A DNA stretch of 20,189 bases from a virus, in the IMG/VR virus record IMGVR_UViG_3300025887_000192, positions 1-20,189 of that record. One strand, written 5' to 3'. Positions 1-8,062 of the stretch are shown one piece after another; position 1 is the stretch's first letter, and each line of letters opens with the position of its first letter. Under the pieces are notes generated by a model. That model did no database searches, was not told where the DNA came from, and saw nothing but the letters and a program-made list of their open reading frames with translations. Both the position numbers and the translations under genes were made by a program.

Positions 1-2
1 CC

Positions 3-155
3 AAGACTGCTTGTGGTAGTTGTATTCAGAATGTAAAGGTTGCTATATTCAAGTGGTATCACTTTGATAGTTCGGCACCAGAGTTTGATGGTTTGTTTTT
101 TAAGGAGCGATTTGGGATGCATAAAATACCGTTATATGGCGTCAAAGAGAAATAG
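3..155 (+). CDS. 3' end of an unidentified small gene (truncated by window edge)
   Basis: This reading frame is open from the left edge to a TAG at 153-155, giving 50 residues. The fragment carries a CGSC (CxxC) motif near its visible start and ends in a basic tail (YGVKEK). It overlaps the terminase small subunit start at 136 by 20 bases, the kind of overlap seen throughout this cluster. I do not recognise the family. The CxxC could bind metal, but with only one pair of cysteines visible that is speculation. It could also be the C-terminus of a much longer protein, so a link to a portal or packaging gene upstream cannot be excluded. Confidence 0.5.
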   Translation, partial: KTACGSCIQNVKVAIFKWYHFDSSAPEFDGLFFKERFGMHKIPLYGVKEK

Positions 156-588
156 TCAAGGAAGGATAGTTAAGGGTCGCGGTAGCGAACTAACAGACCT
201 TCAGTTCGAGTTCCTTGAGAGGATTAAGGATGAGGGTATGGATGCATCATCTAAGGTTGCTAGAGATTTGAATTACACCAATTATTATCGGGACAGGAGA
301 ACTTCGGGTACAGCTTTTCATAAGGAGCTTATGGCGATAGCTAATGCTGAGATGAAGAGTATTGAGGCAGCGAAGGGTACTAACCTTACGGCACTCATTA
401 GGATTCGTGATATGGCATTGGTCAATAACGATATGAAGGCTGCTATGGAGGCGATAAAGATTATTAACGATATGCAAGGGTATAAGGCTCCTACCAGGGT
501 AGAGCAGACGAAGATTGATATTACTGCTACGATAGACTTGACTGAGCCTACAGAGGAACAAGACTTTTTGGATATAGATGCAGATTAA
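136..588 (+). CDS. terS: Probable terminase small subunit
   Basis: The 150-residue product lies immediately upstream of, and overlaps by 11 bases, the terminase large subunit gene. This is the classic position of the DNA-recognition subunit of the packaging motor. Residues 1-20 are basic (MASKRNSQGRIVKGRGSE). Residues about 21-60 look like a helix-turn-helix region (LTDLQFEFLERIKDEG then ASSKVARDLNY). The middle is helical, as expected for the oligomerisation core, and the C-terminus is acidic (ends DFLDIDAD), often the part contacting the large subunit. The frame is open further upstream to an ATG at 40, but that would add 32 cysteine/hydrophobic-rich residues unlike the rest and overlap the previous frame by over 100 bases, so I chose 136. 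The assignment is by position and general architecture, not by a diagnostic motif. Confidence 0.65.
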   Translation: MASKRNSQGRIVKGRGSELTDLQFEFLERIKDEGMDASSKVARDLNYTNYYRDRRTSGTAFHKELMAIANAEMKSIEAAKGTNLTALIRIRDMALVNNDMKAAMEAIKIINDMQGYKAPTRVEQTKIDITATIDLTEPTEEQDFLDIDAD

Positions 589-1834
589 GTTATATAAACC
601 TACTGAGCCGCAAAAGGATTTTCATCGGCTCGTACATCAGGATGCTCCATTTATTAGTTGTTTAGTTGCGGGTAGACAGACGGGTAAGACTTTCTTTATG
701 CAGAATGATTGTGTGATGAGGGCTTTAAACAACCCTAAACACCGAATGTTCTGGGTATCGCCTATACAGGATCAGGCCAATAAGGTGATGAAGGATATCG
801 AGGGGATGTTCAGTGGCCATCAGGATTTATGGAGCAAGATAATCAAGAGGTACGATAGAAAGGCTAACGAGATGTATTTCTACAACGGGAGCTTTATTAA
901 GTTTCGCTCTGCTGACTCTGGCGATAACCTTCGTGGTGCTACATTGGATTATATTTACTTGGATGAGGCAGCGTATATGAAGCTTGACTTTATCAATGAA
1001 GTTCTACTTCCTATGGTTACTAGAACGGGTGGTAAGGTTTGTGCCGCATCTACCTTCAATGGGCCTAACTGGTTTTACGAGTGGTATAAGGAGGGGCAGG
1101 TAGAGGAGAATGTTGAGCAGATAAAATCTATTAAGCGTACTTACCTTGACTTGAATGATGAGAATGTGGATAAGACTGTACTTGGGATTAAGAAGAGTAT
1201 GACCAAGTCGCAGTTTGACCAGGAGTTCTTGTGTAAGCCTGTTAGTGCGAATGCTTTGTTTAGCAATGTTGATGAGGCTGTGGATGAGAATATGAGCAAG
1301 GAATGTGAGCGTGTTTACATAGGTATGGATATCGGTGTGGCGCAGGATTATACCGTGCTTACAGCAATAACAGAGGACTACAGAGTTATTGGCATAGACA
1401 GATTCAACTTTAAGGAGGAGAATATGGACTCGGAAGAGTTTAAAAACCGAATAAAGGACTTTTACTTGCACTACGACAGGGATGGATTGCTTGCAGCGGC
1501 TTATTTTGAGGTTAATAACAACGATTTATTGTTTGATGACCTTACTGAGGATGATCGCCTTTACAAAATGGTTCCTTTTTACACCACCAGTAAGAGTAAA
1601 CCAGAAATTATTCGTAACTTGATTAAGTTATTTGAGGACAGAATAATTAAAATACCTAACGATACCAACCTTGTGAAGGAGATTTACGATTTCAAGAGTA
1701 AGAGAAACCCTATTACGGGAAACTTGCAGTTCTCAAATACTGAGGGCAAGCACGATGATATGGTAATGAGCCTTGCAATTGCAGCATATTGTGCCTTTGA
1801 AGAGCAAGACGGAGGTATAACTATGTTTATATGA
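578..1834 (+). CDS. terL: Terminase large subunit (packaging ATPase/nuclease)
   Basis: The 418-residue product powers DNA translocation into the procapsid and cuts the concatemer. The N-terminal ATPase domain has a Walker A motif GRQTGKT at residues 32-38 and a Walker B motif YIYLDE at 125-130 with the catalytic glutamate at 130. The C-terminal RNase H-like nuclease domain begins around residue 245; its acidic residues appear as D251 (GMDIG), E311 (YFEVNNN) and the D393-D394 pair in GKHDDMVMS. All are intact, and the length is typical of compact TerL proteins. The start overlaps the small-subunit gene by 11 bases and the stop overlaps the next gene in an ATGA, so the three are probably translationally coupled. 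This is the most secure call in the window and makes the rest a phage late module. Confidence 0.97.
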   Translation: MQIKLYKPTEPQKDFHRLVHQDAPFISCLVAGRQTGKTFFMQNDCVMRALNNPKHRMFWVSPIQDQANKVMKDIEGMFSGHQDLWSKIIKRYDRKANEMYFYNGSFIKFRSADSGDNLRGATLDYIYLDEAAYMKLDFINEVLLPMVTRTGGKVCAASTFNGPNWFYEWYKEGQVEENVEQIKSIKRTYLDLNDENVDKTVLGIKKSMTKSQFDQEFLCKPVSANALFSNVDEAVDENMSKECERVYIGMDIGVAQDYTVLTAITEDYRVIGIDRFNFKEENMDSEEFKNRIKDFYLHYDRDGLLAAAYFEVNNNDLLFDDLTEDDRLYKMVPFYTTSKSKPEIIRNLIKLFEDRIIKIPNDTNLVKEIYDFKSKRNPITGNLQFSNTEGKHDDMVMSLAIAAYCAFEEQDGGITMFI

Positions 1835-2547
1835 TCGATTTTAAGACCCATATAGAGCTTTTTAAGCAGTTTAATTCAGAAAATGACATAGATGTATATC
1901 TGAATAAATTGGAGCCGTTAGAAAGGCTTAAAATGTCTCGGCTCATAAGGGAAACTTATCCCATAAGTGAGAAAGCAGAGGTTAGTGACTACATAAAAGA
2001 GAAATTTAGCGTCACCTATGGTGTTGAGCAAGCCGTATTGGGTCAGTTTATTATGCTTGAGCAGATAATTACAGGAAAAACAAAGTTTACTAGCGAGAAT
2101 CAAAGGGATTTAGAATTCGCTAAACTAATCCTTCGACCTAAACACCATAAGGAGTTTGATAATGAAAACCCCGATGACGAAAAGCAAAATGAGCAAGATA
2201 TATTGTCATCACCCGTGCAAGATGTTTACAGTGTCGTAAATTTTTATTTAGAAAACAGAGATTATGTTTTGTTCAAGCAATTCTCAGGTGTGTTTTATGA
2301 GATAAACGATGATGAAGAGGATATAGAAGAGGAAGAGAAGGAGAATAAAACAAACGAAAACCTCTTTCATAGCCAATGGTACTGGTATTCTATGGTTAGA
2401 ATGCTAGCCAAGGAAGACATTACTCGATATGATGAGATATATATGCTTAAAATGTCTAAAGTGCTGCCTGAAATGAGCTACATTACTCAAAAAGAAAAGA
2501 TAGACAGAGCTGAGGTTAGAAGGCAAGAATCTATGAATAAATTGTAA
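1831..2547 (+). CDS. Unknown 238-aa protein, possible tail assembly chaperone
   Basis: The start is the ATGA overlap with terL. The protein is helical with no membrane segment. Residues about 65-110 contain VLGQFIMLEQII followed by LEFAKLILRPKHHKEFD. Then comes an asparagine/acid-rich linker, a second helical part, an acidic insertion (DDEEDIEEEEKE, about 161-172) and a conserved-looking C-terminus with SQWYWYSMVRMLAKED and a final helix. A late-operon helical protein ending in a W-rich segment and an L/M-rich helix, upstream of the tape measure gene, fits tail assembly chaperones (gpG/gpGT-like). That is inference from position and texture. No heptameric slippery site was obvious, and the protein is not long enough or of the right type to be a portal, the gene expected here in most phages. 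Confidence 0.4.
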   Translation: MIDFKTHIELFKQFNSENDIDVYLNKLEPLERLKMSRLIRETYPISEKAEVSDYIKEKFSVTYGVEQAVLGQFIMLEQIITGKTKFTSENQRDLEFAKLILRPKHHKEFDNENPDDEKQNEQDILSSPVQDVYSVVNFYLENRDYVLFKQFSGVFYEINDDEEDIEEEEKENKTNENLFHSQWYWYSMVRMLAKEDITRYDEIYMLKMSKVLPEMSYITQKEKIDRAEVRRQESMNKL

Positions 2548-2554
2548 ATTACAA
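2542..2554. promoter_or_regulatory. Intergenic motif TTGTAAATTA, copy 1 (palindromic form)
   Basis: TTGTAAATTA occupies 2542-2551 and is extended to the perfect odd palindrome TTGTAAATTACAA. It overlaps the stop codon of the 238-aa gene (the motif's internal TAA at 2545-2547 is the stop) and lies 13 bases before the next ATG at 2565. It is one of four exact copies, all at gene junctions. The role is unknown: operator, promoter element and RNA processing site are all possible. Confidence 0.5.
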
Positions 2555-2564
2555 AAATGCTGCT

Positions 2565-3002
2565 ATGAACAATCTATCTGATTTTTACCAGTTAGTAAAA
2601 GACTTTTGCACCAATCATAATATGATAAATGAGTTCTTATTCTTAGGGTCTGATGAAGACTTGCAGAACAGAGAATTTAATTACAGAACTATGGTTATGA
2701 TACCGAGCAGCTCTAATGTATCTAGAGATTTAGCTAGACCCATATATACCTTATCATTTGATTGCGCTTTATTAGACAGGTGTATATCCTCAGATGAATT
2801 AGCCTTAGTAAAATCTACAGAAGAAAATCTATTTGTCGTAGGTCAATTCCAAGATTACCTTATACAGCAAGACGAAAACTGCTATATAGACGATGTAGAT
2901 GTTATGAATATGGTTAGCGAGGACGATAATATAACCTCAGCTATGTTCGAAGTTACGGTATCATTCTCTAGAAAAAATTACAATGCAGGTATAGATAACT
3001 AA
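2565..3002 (+). CDS. Hypothetical neck/tail-completion protein (145 aa)
   Basis: I cannot assign this to a named family. It starts with an amphipathic helix (LSDFYQLVKDFCTNHNMINEF). Alternating strands follow (FNYRTMVMIPSS, IYTLSFDCALLD), then a helical part, and a final strand (MFEVTVSFSRKNY). An N-terminal helix followed by a small beta-sheet resembles tail terminator or tail-completion proteins, and it stands directly before an HK97-gp10-like candidate and the tape measure gene, where such proteins are usually encoded. It follows the first long-ish gap (17 bases) of the cluster. The upstream ATG at 2557 opens only a three-codon frame, so 2565 is the start. Its TAA shares the A of the next ATG (TAATG). 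Confidence 0.5.
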   Translation: MNNLSDFYQLVKDFCTNHNMINEFLFLGSDEDLQNREFNYRTMVMIPSSSNVSRDLARPIYTLSFDCALLDRCISSDELALVKSTEENLFVVGQFQDYLIQQDENCYIDDVDVMNMVSEDDNITSAMFEVTVSFSRKNYNAGIDN

Positions 3003-3622
3003 TGTTAAGTCCCCAACAACAGAGAGGAAGACTCAGGGCATTGGTAGTCAGAGAGTTAAGACGATTTGACGTAAAATCCACCTTTAAGTCTATGCTGAAA
3101 GGTAATAATCAGTATGCTAACGGTGGACTAACGCGAAGTATATCTGCGGCAAGGTACGGTAAGATGGTAACTGTGCGATCATCTATTGATGCTCAAACAA
3201 AAATACTAGACAATGTAGTTGTAGAGATAGAGATACCCTGGGGAAGATACGGAGTTAAGCTTGATTCTGAGTACGGTTCATCACAATATGCCGATTCGCA
3301 GATGATCCCTTCATTAGAAGGTCTCGTTAGATGGATAAAGGCTAAAAACATACGTGTAAATTCTTATGTAACCTCTTCACTAAAAAGTGGTGAGAAAAAA
3401 ACATACGGGCCTTACACAGGTATAACGGGTATGAAGATTATGGCTTACCATATTCAACAGAATATTATAGAAGAAAATGAATTAAGAACACGTTACGACT
3501 ACGCGGATGATATTAGACTACAGTTTCAAGATATACTTGAGGTAGCTATAAGTGATTGGGTGGCTGAGATGGCAGAAGACCAATACGTAGATGTGTTAGT
3601 AGAAATAGAAGAAATATATTAA
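3002..3622 (+). CDS. Probable HK97 gp10-like head-tail joining/tail-completion protein
   Basis: The 206-residue product has a basic helical N-terminus (RGRLRALVVRELRRFD). A beta region follows with an IPWGRYGVKLDSEYG loop, then a helix GLVRWIKAKNI, and an ITGMKIMAYHIQQNII helix. The 'L..W...K.I' then 'G....A..I...I' pattern recalls the gp10/tail-component family that joins the head-proximal tail end to the head, though my recognition is of the general pattern only. The C-terminus is helical and acidic. It starts in a TAATG overlap and ends one base before the tape measure gene, so it belongs to the same coupled set. It could also be a neck protein of another fold. Confidence 0.45.
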   Translation: MLSPQQQRGRLRALVVRELRRFDVKSTFKSMLKGNNQYANGGLTRSISAARYGKMVTVRSSIDAQTKILDNVVVEIEIPWGRYGVKLDSEYGSSQYADSQMIPSLEGLVRWIKAKNIRVNSYVTSSLKSGEKKTYGPYTGITGMKIMAYHIQQNIIEENELRTRYDYADDIRLQFQDILEVAISDWVAEMAEDQYVDVLVEIEEIY

Positions 3623-3623
3623 G

Positions 3624-6600
3624 ATGGCTAAAGGAAAAGGAGATGCAACTCTCGGTAAGTTAAGCAAGAGCTTAGGCTTAATTAATAGCGAACTACAAAC
3701 CATTCAGCGTGGTATTCAGTTGATGCGTGAGGCAGGTAAAAGTGCCAAGCAAATCTATACTGAATATGGTAAGCAGTTAGAAAAACTTATCCAAGATGAG
3801 GCTAAGTTAAACGAAGAGATAGAGGAGAGAAAAGAACTCGTAAAAAACGAATCAGACACTCTAGCTAAGTATAACACTCTCCAAAGAAAGTCTACTAAGG
3901 AAAGAAAAGATGCGTTAAAACAGCTTTCCGATATTGAACTCAAAGAGTACAAGAAGTCAGAGAATGTAAAAAACTCTGGGTTAAAAGCCGATAAGAGAAG
4001 AAAACTTGCTGCGTTAAAAGCAAACGACAAGCTTGAGCTTCAAAAAATACGTTCATCTAAATTAAGCACAACTAAACGTTTAGAAGCCGAACTAGCTGTA
4101 CTTAACCGTATTCAAAGAAGGTATAAGAAAAGCTCAAAAGAATACAAAGACGCTGAGACTTTAAAAGTAAAAGCTCAAGAAAACGCTCTTAAGGCTAGAG
4201 AGAAAAACATAAAAAAATACCGTGATTCAAGACCAAAAGAAGCTGCCGATGTTGGTGGTGGATTCGCTGCTAACCTAAGAAAAGGTTTCTCCGGCTCTGA
4301 GCTTGGTCGCTCTATCGGTCGTATCACAGGTATTGGTACAGCTGTAGAAGTCTTTCGTGGTATTCTTAACGGTGTTAAACAAGCTTTAGTAGGTTCATTC
4401 AAGGCAGCTGTAGACTTTGAGGCACAACTAGCGCAGCTACAAGCTGTTACTGGTATTAACAACGAGGAACTTTCTAGGCTAGAAAAAAACGTACTTAATG
4501 TTGCGGGTAGTACAAAGTTTACTTCAGAGGAAATTGTACAGCTACAAACAGAACTTGGTAAGTTAGGATTTACCGTTGATGAGATTGAAGGAGCTACACT
4601 TGCCGTGGCGGAAACGGCTCAGGCACTTGGTGAGCAGGTAGGTCCAGTAGCACAAAAGATTGGTCAGATTCTAAACCAATACAACCTTACGGCAGCTGAA
4701 ACGGTTAATGTATCGGATACCCTTGTTAGTGTAATTAACTCTTCGGCACTTTCATTTGAGTCCTTTGGTACAGCCTTGCAGTACATTGGGCCACTTGGTG
4801 CTGAGGTAGGCACAAGCTTTAGAGAGACCTCTACTGCGATGGCTATCTTGGCCGATAACGGTTTTACAGCATCTCGTATTGGTACTGGTCTTCGTGGTAT
4901 TTTAACAGAACTATCTACCACTGGTAAAGACCTTACTACGGTAGTTAAGGAACTCGCGCAAGAAGAGATATCTCTTGGTGAAGCAGTTGACCTTGTCGGT
5001 AAAAGAAATGCAGCACAGCTTATTACCCTTATTGAAAACGTAGATGTATTAGAAGACCTTGAGGGTAAATACTACAATGTAGGTGCAGCAGCTATTGCCT
5101 CGGCACAGCAGATTGATACCTACGCAGGAAACTTAGACCTTTTAAAGTCTGCATTTAACCGTGTTCAGATTGAGTTTGGTAATTTCCTAAAAGTATCGGG
5201 GTTACTACGTACATCGCTAAAGCTACTTGATAGGCAAGGATACGAAACTGCACTTGCTATGGAGTTTTTAGCAGATGTTGATCCTGACAGCTTTTCTGAA
5301 GGATTAGGTGAGGCAGCTGAAAATGCAGTTAAACTTGCTGATGCATCAGGTAAATTTGCAAACAGAGAAGAGATATACGCTAAAGAAGCTACAAAGCTAT
5401 TTAAGGACTCATTAAATCCTTTGCAGTTAGAATATGTAGAAAACCAAGAGCGAATTGCAGAGATAGATGCAATGAACTTACTTACAAAAGGTAGAGCTAA
5501 AGACCTTGGGAAAGAAACAGTCGCTGAATTATTAAATGAAAAGAATGAGCTAATAAACGCTAACAAGAAGAATAGAGAATACGCTGTTACCTCTGAAGAA
5601 AGGCTTTCTACCGAAAAAGAAATTGCTCGTCAGATTGGCCGTCAAGCCGAACAGTTTGTTTTATTTAACGCTCGTAACGATATTGAAACGCAATATGAAG
5701 ATACATTAAAAGGTCTTCAAGAAAGACGTGATAATGAGAATATGAGTCTTCGCGAGGGTCTTTTACTTAGAACTGATATTAACAATAAAGAGAAAGACCT
5801 TAGAGATATAAGAACTGATCAACAAGAGGTTACAACTAAACTTGAAACCACTTTAAAGTCTTTAAGAGCCGAGGGAAGTCCTGAGGAGGTTATCAAAGTA
5901 GCAGAAAGAGAACTTTCTATTGCTCAAGCACGATTAGAACAGTACGATCAAGAGATTACAAACCTAACTAACGTAAACCTTTCTAAAGAAGAGTTATTTG
6001 CTCTTGCACAAAAAGAATATGAATTAGAATTCTCAAGACTTAGAAACTCAATAGCAGAGCGCAAAAATCAATTAAAAGAAGACCAAAAGATACTTGAAAT
6101 ACAAATCAAGACTCGCCAAAATGAGATTGAGAATTTAGCGGTAAAAAAGGAAAATGCTAAAACAGACGAAGAGCGTAAGAAGCTTTCTGAAGAACAATCA
6201 GCTCTTATTGACCAACAAGTAAATGCAGAGAAAGAGAGAGCAGAACTTCAAAAGACTGCTAACTCTGATATACAGGGATACCTAGATAGCGTTAATAAGC
6301 AATTAGACGATCAAGAAAAGCTTTGGAAGGCTGCTGGTTTTTCTACTGATAACTTAAGGATATTAGAAAAGGCTAATGAACGTATGAAGCAAATGACCGC
6401 TTCTGTAGCTGAACTTACTCTAGATTTACCTGAGGCTTTAGATGCGGCAGATAACCTAGCGAAGTCTCTTCAAGATAGATTTGCTGACGTACTTAAGAAC
6501 GGTGGTGTATTAAGCTCAGACGATGAAGATGCAATCAACAAAAGTATAGCAGAAACATTTGCTGGTTTCGACCTTACCGATGATCAGATGCAGGTTATAT

Positions 6601-7499
6601 CTGACTACATATACTCTAACCTCACACCGGGTAAGAAGACTAAGGATGATATAATTAAAAACACTAAAAAGCTTTTAAATGATATCTTCGGAGAGATTGC
6701 AGATGCGGCTAAGGCTTACAATGAAACGGCTTTACAAAATACTACCAACAGATTAAATGCCGAGTTAGATGCAATAAAAAACAGATACAAGGTTGAAGGT
6801 GATATCTTAAAATCACAGTTAGATAATCAGTTAATTACCGAGTCTCAGTTTAGAGCAAAACAAAAAGAACTTAGACAAAAGCAACTTGCTGATGAGAACG
6901 ATATCAATAAACAGATATTTGATGCTCAAAAGAAATCAGACTTGAATATAGTAGCGGCAGAAACAGCTGAAGCTTTATTCTCAAACATACTTAACAACTA
7001 CGAAAAGTATGACTTTACTACTGCTGGTATTTTATCTATACTTAGTACAGCAGCTATTGGAGCAGCAGGAGCTGCTAAAGCTGATGCCATTAGAAGACGT
7101 AAATTCTTCCCTGTAAAATACGAAGAAGGGGGTATGGTTAACGGGCCATCACACGACCAAGGGGGAGTGCCTTTTACTGTTCAAGGTCAAAGTGGATACG
7201 AGATGGAGGGTGGAGAGTTTATTGTAAACAAGAAAGCCGCTGCTATGCATAGAGGTTTGCTTGAAAAGATAAACAGCTCTTACAAAGTTCCTGTTTCGCA
7301 ATCAGCTTATAAATTTGCCTCTGGTGGTATAGTTAACGCTAATGTTAATGAAAGTGTAGATTATCTAAAGGCTATCGCTGAAGCTACAACTTCTACAGCT
7401 ATAAGTACAAGTAAGCCCGTTAGAGCGTTTGTATCAAGTAAAGACTTGAGAGCAAATGAGAATGAGAGAAGATTAAGAGATAGAAACGACAAGATATAA
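3624..7499 (+). CDS. Phage tail tape measure protein
   Basis: At 1291 residues this is the largest gene here. It sets tail length and occupies the tail lumen before ejection. Residues 1-210 are lysine/glutamate-rich coiled coil. The TP901-type core lies at about 255-430 (FKAAVDFEAQLAQLQAVTG, then GFTASRIGTGLRGILTEL). Residues about 640-920 form another long coiled coil. A small hydrophobic/alanine-rich segment lies at about 1134-1155 (ILSILSTAAIGAAGAA). The C-terminal part has the EGGMVNGPSHDQGGVPF and EGGEFIVNKKAAA motifs common to tape measure C-termini. At roughly 0.15 nm per residue, the usual rule, the tail would be about 190 nm long, so a long-tailed virion, probably siphovirus-like since no sheath protein is visible. 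Start ATG is one base after the previous stop; the TAA overlaps the next ATG. Confidence 0.93.
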   Translation: MAKGKGDATLGKLSKSLGLINSELQTIQRGIQLMREAGKSAKQIYTEYGKQLEKLIQDEAKLNEEIEERKELVKNESDTLAKYNTLQRKSTKERKDALKQLSDIELKEYKKSENVKNSGLKADKRRKLAALKANDKLELQKIRSSKLSTTKRLEAELAVLNRIQRRYKKSSKEYKDAETLKVKAQENALKAREKNIKKYRDSRPKEAADVGGGFAANLRKGFSGSELGRSIGRITGIGTAVEVFRGILNGVKQALVGSFKAAVDFEAQLAQLQAVTGINNEELSRLEKNVLNVAGSTKFTSEEIVQLQTELGKLGFTVDEIEGATLAVAETAQALGEQVGPVAQKIGQILNQYNLTAAETVNVSDTLVSVINSSALSFESFGTALQYIGPLGAEVGTSFRETSTAMAILADNGFTASRIGTGLRGILTELSTTGKDLTTVVKELAQEEISLGEAVDLVGKRNAAQLITLIENVDVLEDLEGKYYNVGAAAIASAQQIDTYAGNLDLLKSAFNRVQIEFGNFLKVSGLLRTSLKLLDRQGYETALAMEFLADVDPDSFSEGLGEAAENAVKLADASGKFANREEIYAKEATKLFKDSLNPLQLEYVENQERIAEIDAMNLLTKGRAKDLGKETVAELLNEKNELINANKKNREYAVTSEERLSTEKEIARQIGRQAEQFVLFNARNDIETQYEDTLKGLQERRDNENMSLREGLLLRTDINNKEKDLRDIRTDQQEVTTKLETTLKSLRAEGSPEEVIKVAERELSIAQARLEQYDQEITNLTNVNLSKEELFALAQKEYELEFSRLRNSIAERKNQLKEDQKILEIQIKTRQNEIENLAVKKENAKTDEERKKLSEEQSALIDQQVNAEKERAELQKTANSDIQGYLDSVNKQLDDQEKLWKAAGFSTDNLRILEKANERMKQMTASVAELTLDLPEALDAADNLAKSLQDRFADVLKNGGVLSSDDEDAINKSIAETFAGFDLTDDQMQVISDYIYSNLTPGKKTKDDIIKNTKKLLNDIFGEIADAAKAYNETALQNTTNRLNAELDAIKNRYKVEGDILKSQLDNQLITESQFRAKQKELRQKQLADENDINKQIFDAQKKSDLNIVAAETAEALFSNILNNYEKYDFTTAGILSILSTAAIGAAGAAKADAIRRRKFFPVKYEEGGMVNGPSHDQGGVPFTVQGQSGYEMEGGEFIVNKKAAAMHRGLLEKINSSYKVPVSQSAYKFASGGIVNANVNESVDYLKAIAEATTSTAISTSKPVRAFVSSKDLRANENERRLRDRNDKI

Positions 7500-8062
7500 T
7501 GAGCGACTATAATTTTTACGGCACTAATACTCCCGTTGCATTAAACACGGGGTTGTGTACCGTTACAGATGAAGAGACTATAACTGCTACAAACCCATTA
7601 GGTGCTGCTGGAGATGTGGTTTATATTAAGATAAATGAAACTCGAGGTGTAGTAGTTGTGGTTAAAGATAATCCCAACAGAGGAAAGTTTGATAAGTTTA
7701 TCTATTCAAATGTACCTGCTGTTTCCTCTACCTTTACACCAAGCCTAGCGTATTACTTTGATGCTTCATCAACGCTACTGCATACCAATGTAAGTAGTTA
7801 CAAGATAGAGACCTCAACGGGATTAGCCTTATACTCAGAGAGCTACAGACCTTACAAGACATCGTTTGACTACAACCTTATTGTAGATGATACAAGGAGG
7901 TTTTTTAACGGAGATGTAAAAACACTTATATCTACTACTTGGACGGTGTTTAAAGACAGCTGTGATGACTTAGCGTACCTTGTAGCTTTTGGTGGCGATA
8001 GCATCATAACACTAAACAACAAGTTTAAGTCTTCTTTAGAGTTTAAAATAGCAACTAGATAA
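7499..8062 (+). CDS. Hypothetical beta-rich tail protein (187 aa)
   Basis: The protein lies between the tape measure and the large tail-tip gene, joined to both by TAATG overlaps. It has no signal peptide or membrane segment. The sequence is rich in V, T, S, N and Y, with repeated short strands (DVVYIKINETRGVVVVVKD, LAYYFDASSTLL), and contains no diagnostic motif I recognise. In siphoviruses the gene right after the tape measure commonly encodes the distal tail protein, so that is the leading guess. A small adaptor of the tail tip is equally possible. Expression level and function cannot be read from the sequence. Confidence 0.5.
   Translation: MSDYNFYGTNTPVALNTGLCTVTDEETITATNPLGAAGDVVYIKINETRGVVVVVKDNPNRGKFDKFIYSNVPAVSSTFTPSLAYYFDASSTLLHTNVSSYKIETSTGLALYSESYRPYKTSFDYNLIVDDTRRFFNGDVKTLISTTWTVFKDSCDDLAYLVAFGGDSIITLNNKFKSSLEFKIATR

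Noticed and set aside
40-135. Upstream extension of the terminase small subunit frame to an ATG at 40
   Set aside because: It would add 32 residues rich in C, V, L and S, unlike TerS N-termini, and overlap the preceding frame by 116 bases. ATG 136 begins the basic MASKRN segment and gives a modest overlap.
247-561. Minus-strand 104-codon frame inside terS
   Set aside because: It is antisense to a gene with good context, and the translation is leucine/serine/isoleucine-rich without domain features.
1004-1471. Minus-strand 155-codon frame inside terL
   Set aside because: It lies opposite the nuclease domain of an intact terL; its composition is that of a shadow frame.
2420-2547. Programmed frameshift in the possible tail assembly chaperone gene
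   Set aside because: The A-rich stretch near 2485 lacks a full X-XXY-YYZ heptamer, and no overlapping downstream frame of suitable length follows.
3755-5566. Several minus-strand frames within the tape measure gene
   Set aside because: These arise because lysine/glutamate-rich coding gives serine/phenylalanine-rich antisense frames with few stops.
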